Shown piece after piece: positions 43,190 to 50,786 of a DNA stretch of 64,000 bases. Source of the stretch: Fimenecus sp045545735. Its GTDB lineage: Bacteria; Bacillota; Clostridia; Oscillospirales; Acutalibacteraceae. The translations under genes were made by a program, and so were the position numbers. The stretch lies in the NCBI GenBank assembly GCA_045545735.1, contig JAZQBM010000001.1:1-64000 (forward strand). Direction: 5' to 3'. The notes under the pieces were generated by a model, which saw nothing but the letters and a program-made list of their open reading frames with translations, was not told the origin of the DNA and made no database searches. Each line of letters opens with the position of its first letter. The stretch's first letter is position 1.

Positions 43190-44364
43190 TGGCAACTTTA
43201 TTAGTTATTATAATTTTCATAACTTATGTAGGCCTTGGTATTCCCGACTCACTTTTCGGCACGGCTTGGCCTGCAATATATACTGAATTTAATTTGCCCA
43301 TTTCCTATTCAAATTTCGTTACGGGAATTATGTATGCAGGCACAATTATCTCAAGTCTTTTAAGTGCAAGACTTACTAAAAAATTCGGTACACCTTTAGT
43401 TGTAGCATTCAGTACAGCACTTACTGCAATCGCAATTCTTGGCTTTTCATTTTCAAAGAATATGTTAATGTTATGCCTTTGCACAATTCCTTTGGGACTT
43501 GGGGCAGGGGGAATTGATAATGTGCTGAATACTTATGTAGCCCTTAATTACAAGGCTACCCATGTGAATTTCTTGCATTGTTCATATGGTGTAGGCGTTA
43601 CATTAAGTCCGTTTTTAATGTCACTTGCATTAAGTAACAGTAACAACTGGCAGGGCGGATACAGAACAATGTTTTTCTTCCAATTAGCCCTTACAATTAT
43701 TTGTTTCTTGTCTTTGCCTGTGTGGAAAAAAGTAAAAGAACAAAAGGCTATAGAAGATGAAACAAGAGTTATGTCAATCCCTAAACTTTTAAAAATTCCT
43801 ATAGCCCGTGCAAGTCTTGTAATTTATTTCGGCTCTTGTGCCATTGAATCCGTGTGTCTTGCTTGGGGTAGCACATTTCTTGTTAATTCCAAAGGGCTGA
43901 CACCTGAAAAAGGTGCAGAAATGATTACATTCTATTTTATAGGAATGACTTTGGGAAGATTTTTGTCAGGTGTGATTGTGAATAAAATTTCACCTAAAAA
44001 GATTATCGTAATAGGGGAGTCAATAACGTTAGTTGCAGTATTTCTCACTTTTGCAGGTAATCCGAGTGTTGCAGGGTTAGGTTTGTTTTTTATAGGTCTT
44101 GGCAACGGACCAATATTCCCTAATATGACACACTTAACACCAATACATATGGGACGTGATATTTCTCAATCGTTTATCGGTCTTCAGGGTGCGGTTTCAT
44201 ATATGAGTATTTTACTCGCACCAATTACATTCGGTCTGCTGGCAGAAAAACTTTCAACCGATATTTTCTCTGTTTTTCAGATAATTGCCTTTATAATAAC
44301 TGCAGTATCAACTTGCGTTATGTTAAAGCACTCAAAACAAATTCAACCAATGGTTGAAAAATAA
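43189..44364 (+). CDS. MFS transporter (sugar-type), paralogue 1
   Basis: The 391-residue protein has about twelve membrane segments. The N-terminal signature GLGIPDSLFGTAWPAIYTEF and the motif GAGGIDNVLNTYVALNY closely match the second MFS protein at 62590. The family resembles FucP/Bcr-like MFS carriers in clostridia. The substrate is unknown. Its ATG overlaps the stop of the preceding gene (TAATG), so it is co-translated with the DUF2344 gene, but no functional link is evident. No terminator follows. Confidence 0.83.
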   Translation: MATLLVIIIFITYVGLGIPDSLFGTAWPAIYTEFNLPISYSNFVTGIMYAGTIISSLLSARLTKKFGTPLVVAFSTALTAIAILGFSFSKNMLMLCLCTIPLGLGAGGIDNVLNTYVALNYKATHVNFLHCSYGVGVTLSPFLMSLALSNSNNWQGGYRTMFFFQLALTIICFLSLPVWKKVKEQKAIEDETRVMSIPKLLKIPIARASLVIYFGSCAIESVCLAWGSTFLVNSKGLTPEKGAEMITFYFIGMTLGRFLSGVIVNKISPKKIIVIGESITLVAVFLTFAGNPSVAGLGLFFIGLGNGPIFPNMTHLTPIHMGRDISQSFIGLQGAVSYMSILLAPITFGLLAEKLSTDIFSVFQIIAFIITAVSTCVMLKHSKQIQPMVEK

Positions 44365-44383
44365 AAAATCAACTTTTATTACA

Positions 44384-44412
44384 TTTACTTTTTTAAGATT
44401 TCACCATACAAT
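44384..44412 (+). promoter_or_regulatory. Promoter of the XRE regulator gene
   Basis: TTTACT and TACAAT are separated by 17 nt. A perfect 10-bp palindrome, TAACCGGTTA (44420-44429), lies at the expected transcription start, a likely autoregulatory operator. Confidence 0.5.
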
Positions 44413-44452
44413 GCAAGTGTAACCGGTTAAAAATTTCAAAGGAGAAATTGAA

Positions 44453-44950
44453 ATGGAAAAAACAATTGGTAAAAAACTTTATGATTTAAGAAAGCAGTCA
44501 GGTTTTACACAGGATTATGTTGCAGAAAAATTAGGTGTGTCAGCACAGGCTGTGTCAAAATGGGAAAATGATATTGCGTGTCCTGATATTATGACATTGC
44601 CTAATATCGCAGAACTTTATGGTATTACAATTGATGAACTTTTCAAAAACGAAGAAGTTAATTCAAATGTAAAGTATGAAAAAACAGAAAAAGTCAATGA
44701 AAATGAACTTGTTTTAAGAGTGTATGTTGATACTGCTCAAGGTGATGATATTAAAGTTAATCTTCCTTATTTATTAGTTAAGGAACTTATAAATGTGGGT
44801 AAAGATATTTCATTTGTGTTCACAGGTATAGATTTAAGCGGAGTAAACTTTGAAAGTATTTTCAAAATGGTTGAAATGGGCGTGCTTGGTGAAATAGTAA
44901 CGGTTGAAACTCAAAATGGAGATGATATTCGGGTGGTAGTTGAAAAATGA
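44453..44950 (+). CDS. XRE-family transcriptional regulator
   Basis: The 165-residue protein has an N-terminal HTH (about 6-62; SGFTQDYVAEKLGVSAQAVSKWE) and a C-terminal domain (about 85-165) containing a repeating pattern of hydrophobic and charged residues (LRVYVDTAQGDDIKVNLPY). That domain resembles the SHOCT-like or DUF4097-style partners seen in clostridial HTH proteins, but I cannot name it firmly. AAGGAG precedes the ATG. Its stop overlaps the next small gene by 4 nt. Confidence 0.8.
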   Translation: MEKTIGKKLYDLRKQSGFTQDYVAEKLGVSAQAVSKWENDIACPDIMTLPNIAELYGITIDELFKNEEVNSNVKYEKTEKVNENELVLRVYVDTAQGDDIKVNLPYLLVKELINVGKDISFVFTGIDLSGVNFESIFKMVEMGVLGEIVTVETQNGDDIRVVVEK

Positions 44951-45186
44951 AAGTGGTATTTCCCGTCAATCAAAAAACAATCCGTATAAAAATTCCCAAT
45001 ATCTTTGTATTTAATAGATTTACTTTTTGTATTCTTAAATTGATTTTTGGGCGATACTTTAACCCACTTGTGAAAATCAAATATAAAAATATAAAGACTG
45101 TTGTTAAAAAGGCTAAAAATTATAAAGGTTTTGAAATTGTAAATATAAATACAAGACAAGGTGAAAATATTGTTGTTTATTTATAA
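44947..45186 (+). CDS. Small basic protein coupled to the XRE regulator
   Basis: I do not recognise this 79-residue protein. It is strongly basic with a hydrophobic stretch (about 18-38) and ends GFEIVNINTRQGENIVVYL, which echoes the end of the upstream regulator (VTVETQNGDDIRVVVE). ATGA overlap with the regulator indicates coupling, so it may be a partner or effector of the regulator. Confidence 0.65.
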   Translation: MKVVFPVNQKTIRIKIPNIFVFNRFTFCILKLIFGRYFNPLVKIKYKNIKTVVKKAKNYKGFEIVNINTRQGENIVVYL

Positions 45187-45205
45187 AAACTTTTTCAAAA
45201 AACTC

Positions 45206-45234
45206 TTGCATTTTTTATTGACTTGTGGTATTAT
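45206..45234 (+). promoter_or_regulatory. Promoter of rplS
   Basis: TTGCAT and TATTAT are separated by 17 nt. Transcription should begin near 45241. Confidence 0.55.
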
Positions 45235-45240
45235 ACATAG

Positions 45241-45337
45241 GCATTTGTGGGAAACTGCAAAAAAATAACTATTATCTCGGGTGGTCCTCTGCTGACATTC
45301 GGTACGAACACTTGAAAATTTTTATCGGAGGTTAGTT
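45241..45337 (+). ncRNA. Leader RNA of rplS (possible L19 autoregulatory leader)
   Basis: About 97 nt lie between the promoter and the rplS ATG, including a conserved-looking core (CTCGGGTGGTCCTCTGC). Firmicute rplS genes often carry an L19-binding leader. Match to that RNA family is suggested by position and length only. Confidence 0.4.
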
Positions 45338-45679
45338 ATGGACGCATTAAAATTAATGGCAGAGGGTTGCATCAAAGAAGCAAACCCAGCAATCAGAGTC
45401 GGTGACGTTGTTAAAGTACACGTTAAGATTCGTGAAGGCGAAAGAGAAAGAATTCAGGTATTTGAAGGAACAATCATTGCTCGCAAGGGTGCTGGCGTTT
45501 CTGAAACATTCACAGTTCGTCGTGTATCATACGGCGTTGGTGTTGAAAGAGTATTCCCTGTAAATTCTCCTAATGTTGCAAAGGTAGAAACAGTAAGACG
45601 CGGTAAGGTTCGCAGAAGTAAACTCTACTATCTTCGTGACAGAGTTGGTAAGGCTGCTAAAGTTAAAGAGCAGATATAA
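45338..45679 (+). CDS. rplS: 50S ribosomal protein L19
   Basis: The 113-residue protein has the L19 core: VGDVVKVHVKIREGERERIQ, FEGTIIARKGAG, ETFTVRRVSYGVGVERVFP and RRGKVRRSKLYYLRD. The length is normal (about 115). It sits at the 30S-50S interface. CGGAGG lies 8 nt upstream of the ATG. It is monocistronic with its own terminator. The usual neighbours trmD and rimM are not adjacent. Confidence 0.97.
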   Translation: MDALKLMAEGCIKEANPAIRVGDVVKVHVKIREGERERIQVFEGTIIARKGAGVSETFTVRRVSYGVGVERVFPVNSPNVAKVETVRRGKVRRSKLYYLRDRVGKAAKVKEQI

Positions 45680-45690
45680 TCCAAAAACAG

Positions 45691-45715
45691 AGCAGAGGTT
45701 TTCCCTCTGCTTTTT
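45691..45715 (+). terminator. Terminator after rplS
   Basis: AGCAGAGG and CCTCTGCT form an 8-bp stem, followed by TTTTTG. Confidence 0.85.
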
Positions 45716-45742
45716 GTTTATCAAAAGAAAAGAGGTACATTT

Positions 45743-46669
45743 ATGGACTGGACTGAAATTAAAATCGAAATAGATGCTGAAAATATTGACCGTGCTGCAG
45801 ACATTGCAAGTATGGCAGTGCCCTATGGTATTTATATTGAAGATTATAGAACTCTTGAACAAGAGGCTTGGGAAATCGCAAACATTGACTTGATTGATGA
45901 AGAATTACTAGCAAAAGACCGTACAAAAGGTTGCGTTCATATCTATATTTCACCTGAAGAAAACTATAAAGAGGCGATTTCATTTTTAACTGAAAGATAT
46001 GAAAGCGAAAAAATTCCTCATTCAATTGAGTATAAACCTTGCAAAAATGAAGATTGGGAAAACAATTGGAAAGAGTATTTCAAACCAATGAAAATTGGTG
46101 AAAAGTTGCTTATTCGTCCATTGTGGATTGACGATTATGACGCAGATGGCAGAGCAGTTTTAAGTATTGAGCCGGGACTAGCATTTGGTAGTGGCGGACA
46201 TAACACAACACGTCTTTGCCTTGAAACACTTGAAAAGCACGTAAAAACAGGTGATAGTGTTCTTGATTGCGGTTGTGGTAGTGGTATTTTGTCAGTAGCA
46301 TCGTTACTTATGGGTGCAGACAATGCAACAGGCGTTGACATTGATAAACTTGCTGTTAAAACTGCAATCGAAAATGGTAAAGTAAATGGCTTTGAAGCAC
46401 CAAAATATAACATTCTTCAAGGCAACCTTGTTGATAAAGTTACAGGAACATTTGATGTTGTAGTTGCAAATATCGTTGCAGATATTATTATTCTTTTCTC
46501 AAGTCAGGTAGGAGAGTTTCTCAAAGATGACGGCGTGTTTATTACATCAGGAATTATTGAGCCTCGCGAGGAAGAAGTGACAAAAGCGTTTGCTGATAAT
46601 AACTTCCAAATTATTGAAAGATACGAAGACGGCGGTTGGCTTTGCTTCGTTTGTAAAAAAGCAAAATAA
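45743..46669 (+). CDS. prmA: Ribosomal protein L11 methyltransferase
   Basis: The 308-residue SAM-dependent methyltransferase has an N-terminal substrate-recognition domain (about 1-115; DWENNWKEYFKPMKIG) and the methyltransferase domain with motif I VLDCGCGSGILSVASLLMG and motif NIVADII (post-I). It trimethylates L11. AAAGAGG precedes the ATG. There is no obvious dedicated promoter, so low read-through from rplS may express it. Confidence 0.94.
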   Translation: MDWTEIKIEIDAENIDRAADIASMAVPYGIYIEDYRTLEQEAWEIANIDLIDEELLAKDRTKGCVHIYISPEENYKEAISFLTERYESEKIPHSIEYKPCKNEDWENNWKEYFKPMKIGEKLLIRPLWIDDYDADGRAVLSIEPGLAFGSGGHNTTRLCLETLEKHVKTGDSVLDCGCGSGILSVASLLMGADNATGVDIDKLAVKTAIENGKVNGFEAPKYNILQGNLVDKVTGTFDVVVANIVADIIILFSSQVGEFLKDDGVFITSGIIEPREEEVTKAFADNNFQIIERYEDGGWLCFVCKKAK

Positions 46670-46717
46670 AGTGTGTTAAAAAAATATCAGTTTTTCTATT
46701 TTTTGGCAAAAAAGCTA

Positions 46718-46746
46718 TTGACAAAATGGAAAAACTGATATATATT
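46718..46746 (+). promoter_or_regulatory. Promoter of feoA
   Basis: A perfect TTGACA and TATATT are separated by 17 nt. Operator 1 lies 8 nt downstream, covering the start site. Confidence 0.7.
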
Positions 46747-46754
46747 TATATGTG

Positions 46755-46770
46755 GTTAGCAAGTGCTAAC
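46755..46770. promoter_or_regulatory. feo operator 1 (metal-regulator palindrome)
   Basis: GTTAGCA and TGCTAAC are perfect 7-bp arms around AG at the feoA transcription start. The style fits DtxR/IdeR-type iron repressors. The protein is inferred. Confidence 0.6.
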
Positions 46771-46788
46771 TAAAATTTATGTGAAAAA

Positions 46789-46804
46789 GTTAGCCAATGC
46801 TAAA
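46789..46804. promoter_or_regulatory. feo operator 2
   Basis: GTTAGCCAATGCTAAA repeats the operator 1 half-sites with one changed base in the 3-prime arm. It lies in the feoA leader. Confidence 0.5.
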
Positions 46805-46837
46805 TTTGTATAACTTTTATAATATAAGGTGACGAAA

Positions 46838-47050
46838 ATGACTTTAATTGAAGCACAAGAAGGAATTGAATATATCATCAAAGAAATCGTTACTGATGAT
46901 GAGGAACTTGATGCGTTTTTGTTCTCGTTAGGCTGTTACGCAGGTGAGCCAATTACAGTGGTTTCCCGTAAAAAAGGCGGTTGCGTAGTATCAATTAAAG
47001 ATAGCCGTTATAACATTGATAATCAGTTAGCCGGAGCAATTTCAATATAA
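46838..47050 (+). CDS. feoA: Ferrous iron transport protein A
   Basis: The 70-residue SH3-like protein shows the FeoA features FLFSLGCYAGEPITVVSRKKGGCVV and a C-terminal IDNQLAGAI. It assists FeoB. AAGGTG lies 6 nt before the ATG at 46838. A longer GTG start at 46829 overlaps that site and is rejected. It is followed by feoB with a further palindrome between. Confidence 0.9.
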   Translation: MTLIEAQEGIEYIIKEIVTDDEELDAFLFSLGCYAGEPITVVSRKKGGCVVSIKDSRYNIDNQLAGAISI

Positions 47051-47092
47051 AACTTGAAAGAGCAGAGCGTAACTGCTTATTTTTAAAAATCT

Positions 47093-47108
47093 GTTAGCAA
47101 ACGCTAAC
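47093..47108. promoter_or_regulatory. feo operator 3 (upstream of feoB)
   Basis: GTTAGC and GCTAAC flank AAAC, the same half-sites as operators 1 and 2. A second palindrome, TTAACTTAGTTAA, follows at 47115-47127. This suggests separate iron control of feoB. Confidence 0.5.
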
Positions 47109-47165
47109 AAAAGATTAACTTAGTTAAAACTTAACATTTACATAAAAAATGAGGAGGACGAATTT

Positions 47166-49181
47166 ATGAGAATTGCCTTAGCAGGTAATCCAAACAGCGG
47201 TAAAACCACAATGTATAATGCATTGACCGGCAAAAATGAAAAAGTCGGTAACTGGGCAGGCGTTACTGTTGATAAGAAAGAAAGCCCTATAAAAAAATCT
47301 TACTATGACGGAAATGTAGAACTTATAGCAGTTGACCTTCCCGGTGCTTATTCAATGTCACCATTCACATCAGAAGAAAGCATCACAAGTTCATATGTAA
47401 AGAACGAAAATCCTGACGTTATTATCAATATTGTTGACGCTACAAATTTAAGTCGTAGCCTTTTCTTTACAACACAGCTTCTTGAACTTGATATTCCTGT
47501 TGTTGTAGCACTTAATAAGTCAGATATCAACGAAAAGAAAGAAACTGAAATTGATACAGTAGCTCTCAGTAAAGCACTTAACTGTCCTGTAATTGAAACA
47601 GTTTCAACATCTGCTGATGGTCTTAAAGATGTTGTTAAATCAGCAGTAGAACTTGCGGGCAGAGGTCAAACAGCACCTTATGTTCAGGGCTCTGTTGACC
47701 TTACAGACAAAAAATCAGTTGTTACTGCTGATAAGAAACGTTTTGAATTTGTAAATAAAATCGTTGATATGGTTGAAACAAGAAAAGTTCTTACAAAAGA
47801 CAGAAACTTCCAAGACAAGATTGACGACATTCTTACAAACAAATGGTTTGGTCTTCCAATCTTTGCAGTTGTAATGTTCCTCGTTTTCTGGATTTCACAG
47901 GCAGGTCCTGGTGTGTGGATTGCAGATTGGCTTGTTGGACTTCTTGAAGGTGGTCAGGAATGGATTGCAGGCTTTTTCCAGAATGCAAACCCACTTGTTT
48001 CAGCCCTTCTTGTTGATGGTGTAATTGGTGGTGCAATCGCAGTTATCGGTTTCCTTCCTCTTGTTATGGTAATGTATTTTCTTATTGCATTACTTGAAGA
48101 TTGCGGTTATATGTCTCGTGCATCTGTTGTTCTTGACCCAATCTTCAAAAAGGTTGGTCTTTCAGGTAAATCAATTATTCCGTTTGTAATCGGTACAGGT
48201 TGTGCAATTCCTGGCGTTATGGCTTGTCGTACAATCCGTAATGAGCGTGAACGCCGAGCAACAGCAATGTTAGCACCGTTTATGCCTTGTGGTGCAAAAC
48301 TTCCCGTTATCGCACTTTTTGCAGGTGCTTTCTTTGAAGATGCATCTTGGGTAGGACCGCTTATGTACTTCGTTGGCATTGTTATTATCTTCTTCGGTGC
48401 ACTTCTTGTAAACAAAATTACAGGCTATAAAGCAAGAAAGTCATTCTTTATCATTGAACTTCCTGAATACAAAGCACCATCACTCAAACGTGCATTCCTT
48501 TCAATGTGCCAACGTGGTTGGTCTTATGTGGTAAAAGCTGCAACAATTATTCTTCTTTGCAACACAGCAGTTCAGGTTATGCAGACATTTACATGGAGTT
48601 TCACGGTTGCAGAAACAGCTGACCAGTCAATTCTCGCATCAATCGCAGGTCCATTTGCATACATACTCGTTCCAGTAGTTGGCATTCTTTCTTGGCAACT
48701 TGCAGCAGCAGCAGTTACAGGATTTATTGCTAAAGAAAATGTTGTCGGCACATTGGCAGTTTGCTTTGTAGGACTTGAAAACCTTATTGATACAGAAGAA
48801 CTTGCACTTATGGAAGGTGCAGGTGCAGAAGTAAGTTCTGTAATGGCAATTACGAAAGTTGCTGCTCTTGCATACCTTATGTTTAATCTTTATACACCAC
48901 CTTGCTTTGCTGCAATCGGTGCTATGAATGCCGAAATGAAGAGTGCAAAGTGGCTTTGGGGCGGTATTGCACTTCAACTTGGCACAGGTTTTACAGTAGG
49001 TTACCTTGTATATCAGATTGGTACACTTATCACAACAGGCAAAATTGGTGCAGGTTTCTTACCCGGTCTTATTGCGGTTCTTGTGTTTGTAGCAATTATT
49101 GTGTTTCTTTGCATTCGTTCAAACAATAAACTTAAAGCAGAATATAGTGCAAAGAGCAAGCAGACCGTGTCTGCAAAATAA
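47166..49181 (+). CDS. feoB: Ferrous iron transporter FeoB
   Basis: The 671-residue protein has an N-terminal G-protein domain (G1 GNPNSGKTT near 7-15, G3 VDLPGAYS, G4 ALNKSD), a helical GDI-like region, and a membrane permease part with about eight to ten segments containing FVIGTGCAIPGVMACRTIRNERERR and FMPCGAKLPVI, the Gate motifs. It imports Fe2+ across the cytoplasmic membrane. GAGGAGG precedes the ATG. It is followed by a small Cys-rich partner. Confidence 0.97.
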   Translation: MRIALAGNPNSGKTTMYNALTGKNEKVGNWAGVTVDKKESPIKKSYYDGNVELIAVDLPGAYSMSPFTSEESITSSYVKNENPDVIINIVDATNLSRSLFFTTQLLELDIPVVVALNKSDINEKKETEIDTVALSKALNCPVIETVSTSADGLKDVVKSAVELAGRGQTAPYVQGSVDLTDKKSVVTADKKRFEFVNKIVDMVETRKVLTKDRNFQDKIDDILTNKWFGLPIFAVVMFLVFWISQAGPGVWIADWLVGLLEGGQEWIAGFFQNANPLVSALLVDGVIGGAIAVIGFLPLVMVMYFLIALLEDCGYMSRASVVLDPIFKKVGLSGKSIIPFVIGTGCAIPGVMACRTIRNERERRATAMLAPFMPCGAKLPVIALFAGAFFEDASWVGPLMYFVGIVIIFFGALLVNKITGYKARKSFFIIELPEYKAPSLKRAFLSMCQRGWSYVVKAATIILLCNTAVQVMQTFTWSFTVAETADQSILASIAGPFAYILVPVVGILSWQLAAAAVTGFIAKENVVGTLAVCFVGLENLIDTEELALMEGAGAEVSSVMAITKVAALAYLMFNLYTPPCFAAIGAMNAEMKSAKWLWGGIALQLGTGFTVGYLVYQIGTLITTGKIGAGFLPGLIAVLVFVAIIVFLCIRSNNKLKAEYSAKSKQTVSAK

Positions 49182-49202
49182 AAAATATTAAAGGAAATCA
49201 GT

Positions 49203-49367
49203 ATGGAAAACATTATTTTAATAGCAATTCTAATTTTGATAGTTGGTGTGGCAATCGCTTATCTTATAAGAGCAAAAAAACGCGGAGTTAAATGCGTTGG
49301 TTGCCCATATGCCGAAGAATGTGCTAAAAAATCGAAAGGCTGTGGCAGTTGCTCTTGCGATAAGTAA
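49203..49367 (+). CDS. FeoB-associated Cys-rich membrane protein
   Basis: This 54-residue gene begins 21 nt after feoB. One membrane segment (about 4-21) is followed by a basic stretch and a Cys-rich tail: CVGCPYAEEC and KGCGSCSCDK (eight Cys after residue 30). This matches the short partner proteins that follow feoB in many clostridia. It may deliver or sense Fe2+, which is inferred. AAGGAA is 6 nt upstream. Confidence 0.9.
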   Translation: MENIILIAILILIVGVAIAYLIRAKKRGVKCVGCPYAEECAKKSKGCGSCSCDK

Positions 49368-49389
49368 GAATCCATACACAATATAAAAT

Positions 49390-49426
49390 AGAGTGGTAGT
49401 TTTTTGAACTGCCACTCTTTTCTTTT
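49390..49426 (+). terminator. Terminator of the feo operon
   Basis: AGAGTGGTAG and CTGCCACTCT form a 10-bp stem with one G-T pair, followed by TTTTCTTTT. Confidence 0.8.
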
Positions 49427-49466
49427 GAAGATAATTATGTTAATATATCAAAAAGAGGTGCTTTTT

Positions 49467-50714
49467 ATGAAAAAACTGATTTCACTTTTACTTGTAATTA
49501 CTATTATTTTAACATTGTTTGGTTGCACCAAAACCGAAATTAAATCATTAGAGCAATATAACAACTCAAATCCAAAAGAAATGAGTCTTTTAACCATAAA
49601 AGGTGGTTACATAGTTGATGAAAACGGCGAAAATGTTGTTCTTAAAGGCGTTAATTTAGGCAACTGGCTTTTATGGGAAACTTGGATGGGTTTTGTGCCT
49701 GAATATACAGAAGATTGGGCATATTATGATACTTTACAAGTTTTTCTCGAACGATTTGGTGAAGAAAAAACTGCTGAAATTGTAAAAACTTTTGAAGATA
49801 ATTTCATTACTGAAAATGATATATCGCAAATTGAAAAACTTGGGTTTAACTGTATTCGTGTACCATTTTGGTATCGTAATTTTATGACAGAAGACCTTGT
49901 TTGGCTTGCCGAAAATCATAACGATAATAGTGGTTTCAAAAAACTTGATTGGTTAATTTCAACTTGTGAAAAATACGGAATTTATGTAATACTTGACTTG
50001 CACGGTGCTCCGGGTGGACAAAGCAAAAATCATTGCACAGGTAAGGCGGGTCGCAACGAACTTTATGAAAATGAAAATATGATGAATGCAACTGTTGACC
50101 TTTGGTGTGCTATCGCAGAACGTTATAAAGATAACAAAACCGTATGTGCTTATGATTTACTTAACGAGCCACAGAATAACGGCGGTTATGAGGGTGATTA
50201 TAATTGGACTGCAGAAAGTGAAGATGCAGTTTCTCGTACAAATAAAGCATACGGTATTCTCTATAAGGCAATCCGTGAAATTGATAAAAATCATATAATT
50301 TCATTTGAAGGTGTGTGGTCAACTACGGTGTTGCCAAATCCTCAAGAATTTGGCTATGAAAATATGCTTTACCAGTTGCATCTTTACGATAGTGATAAAG
50401 GTATGATTCGTTATCGTGTTGACGAACTTAAAACTGCTCGAAAAGATTGGGGCGTTGCGGTTGTGGTAGGCGAATACAATAACCACGAATGTGAAGAATA
50501 TGCTCAGAAAAAATACGAGAAAAATGATATAAGCCGAATTAAATGGACTTACAAAACATATAACGCGGGTAATACTTGGGGAATTTTCAACAAAAATGTT
50601 GAACGTATTGATATAAAAACAGCAACATACGAAGAAATTATCACTTTCATGACTGAAAATGTAAAAACAGAAACATTTAATTTTAATGCAGAAGAAATGA
50701 GTAATCTTATATAG
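49467..50714 (+). CDS. Secreted GH5-family glycoside hydrolase lipoprotein
   Basis: The 415-residue protein has a lipoprotein signal (MKKLISLLLVITIILTLFGC; lipobox LFGC). The GH5 barrel shows GVNLGNWLLWETW, CIRVPFWYRNF, ILDLHGAPGGQ, the proton donor Glu in DLLNEPQNNGG and the nucleophile Glu in VVVGEYNNHE. It resembles endoglucanases and exo-1,3-glucanases, so a beta-glucan or mannan substrate is possible. AAGAGGTG precedes the ATG at 49467. The longer frame start at 49404 lies in the feo terminator. It is likely anchored outside the cell. Confidence 0.88.
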   Translation: MKKLISLLLVITIILTLFGCTKTEIKSLEQYNNSNPKEMSLLTIKGGYIVDENGENVVLKGVNLGNWLLWETWMGFVPEYTEDWAYYDTLQVFLERFGEEKTAEIVKTFEDNFITENDISQIEKLGFNCIRVPFWYRNFMTEDLVWLAENHNDNSGFKKLDWLISTCEKYGIYVILDLHGAPGGQSKNHCTGKAGRNELYENENMMNATVDLWCAIAERYKDNKTVCAYDLLNEPQNNGGYEGDYNWTAESEDAVSRTNKAYGILYKAIREIDKNHIISFEGVWSTTVLPNPQEFGYENMLYQLHLYDSDKGMIRYRVDELKTARKDWGVAVVVGEYNNHECEEYAQKKYEKNDISRIKWTYKTYNAGNTWGIFNKNVERIDIKTATYEEIITFMTENVKTETFNFNAEEMSNLI

Positions 50715-50720
50715 TTTTTA

Positions 50721-50749
50721 TTGATTATTTAGATTTTTAATGGTATAAT
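50721..50749 (+). promoter_or_regulatory. Promoter of the arabinose operon
   Basis: TTGATT and a perfect TATAAT are separated by 17 nt. No obvious arabinose-regulator operator is seen in the short leader. Confidence 0.65.
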
Positions 50750-50786
50750 TTTCTTGTTTATATACTCATATAAGGAGTTGGGAAAT

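Noticed and set aside
45218..45223. TTGACT before rplS as a -35 box
   Set aside because: It is only 5 nt from the TATTAT -10. TTGCAT at 45206 gives the normal 17-nt spacing.
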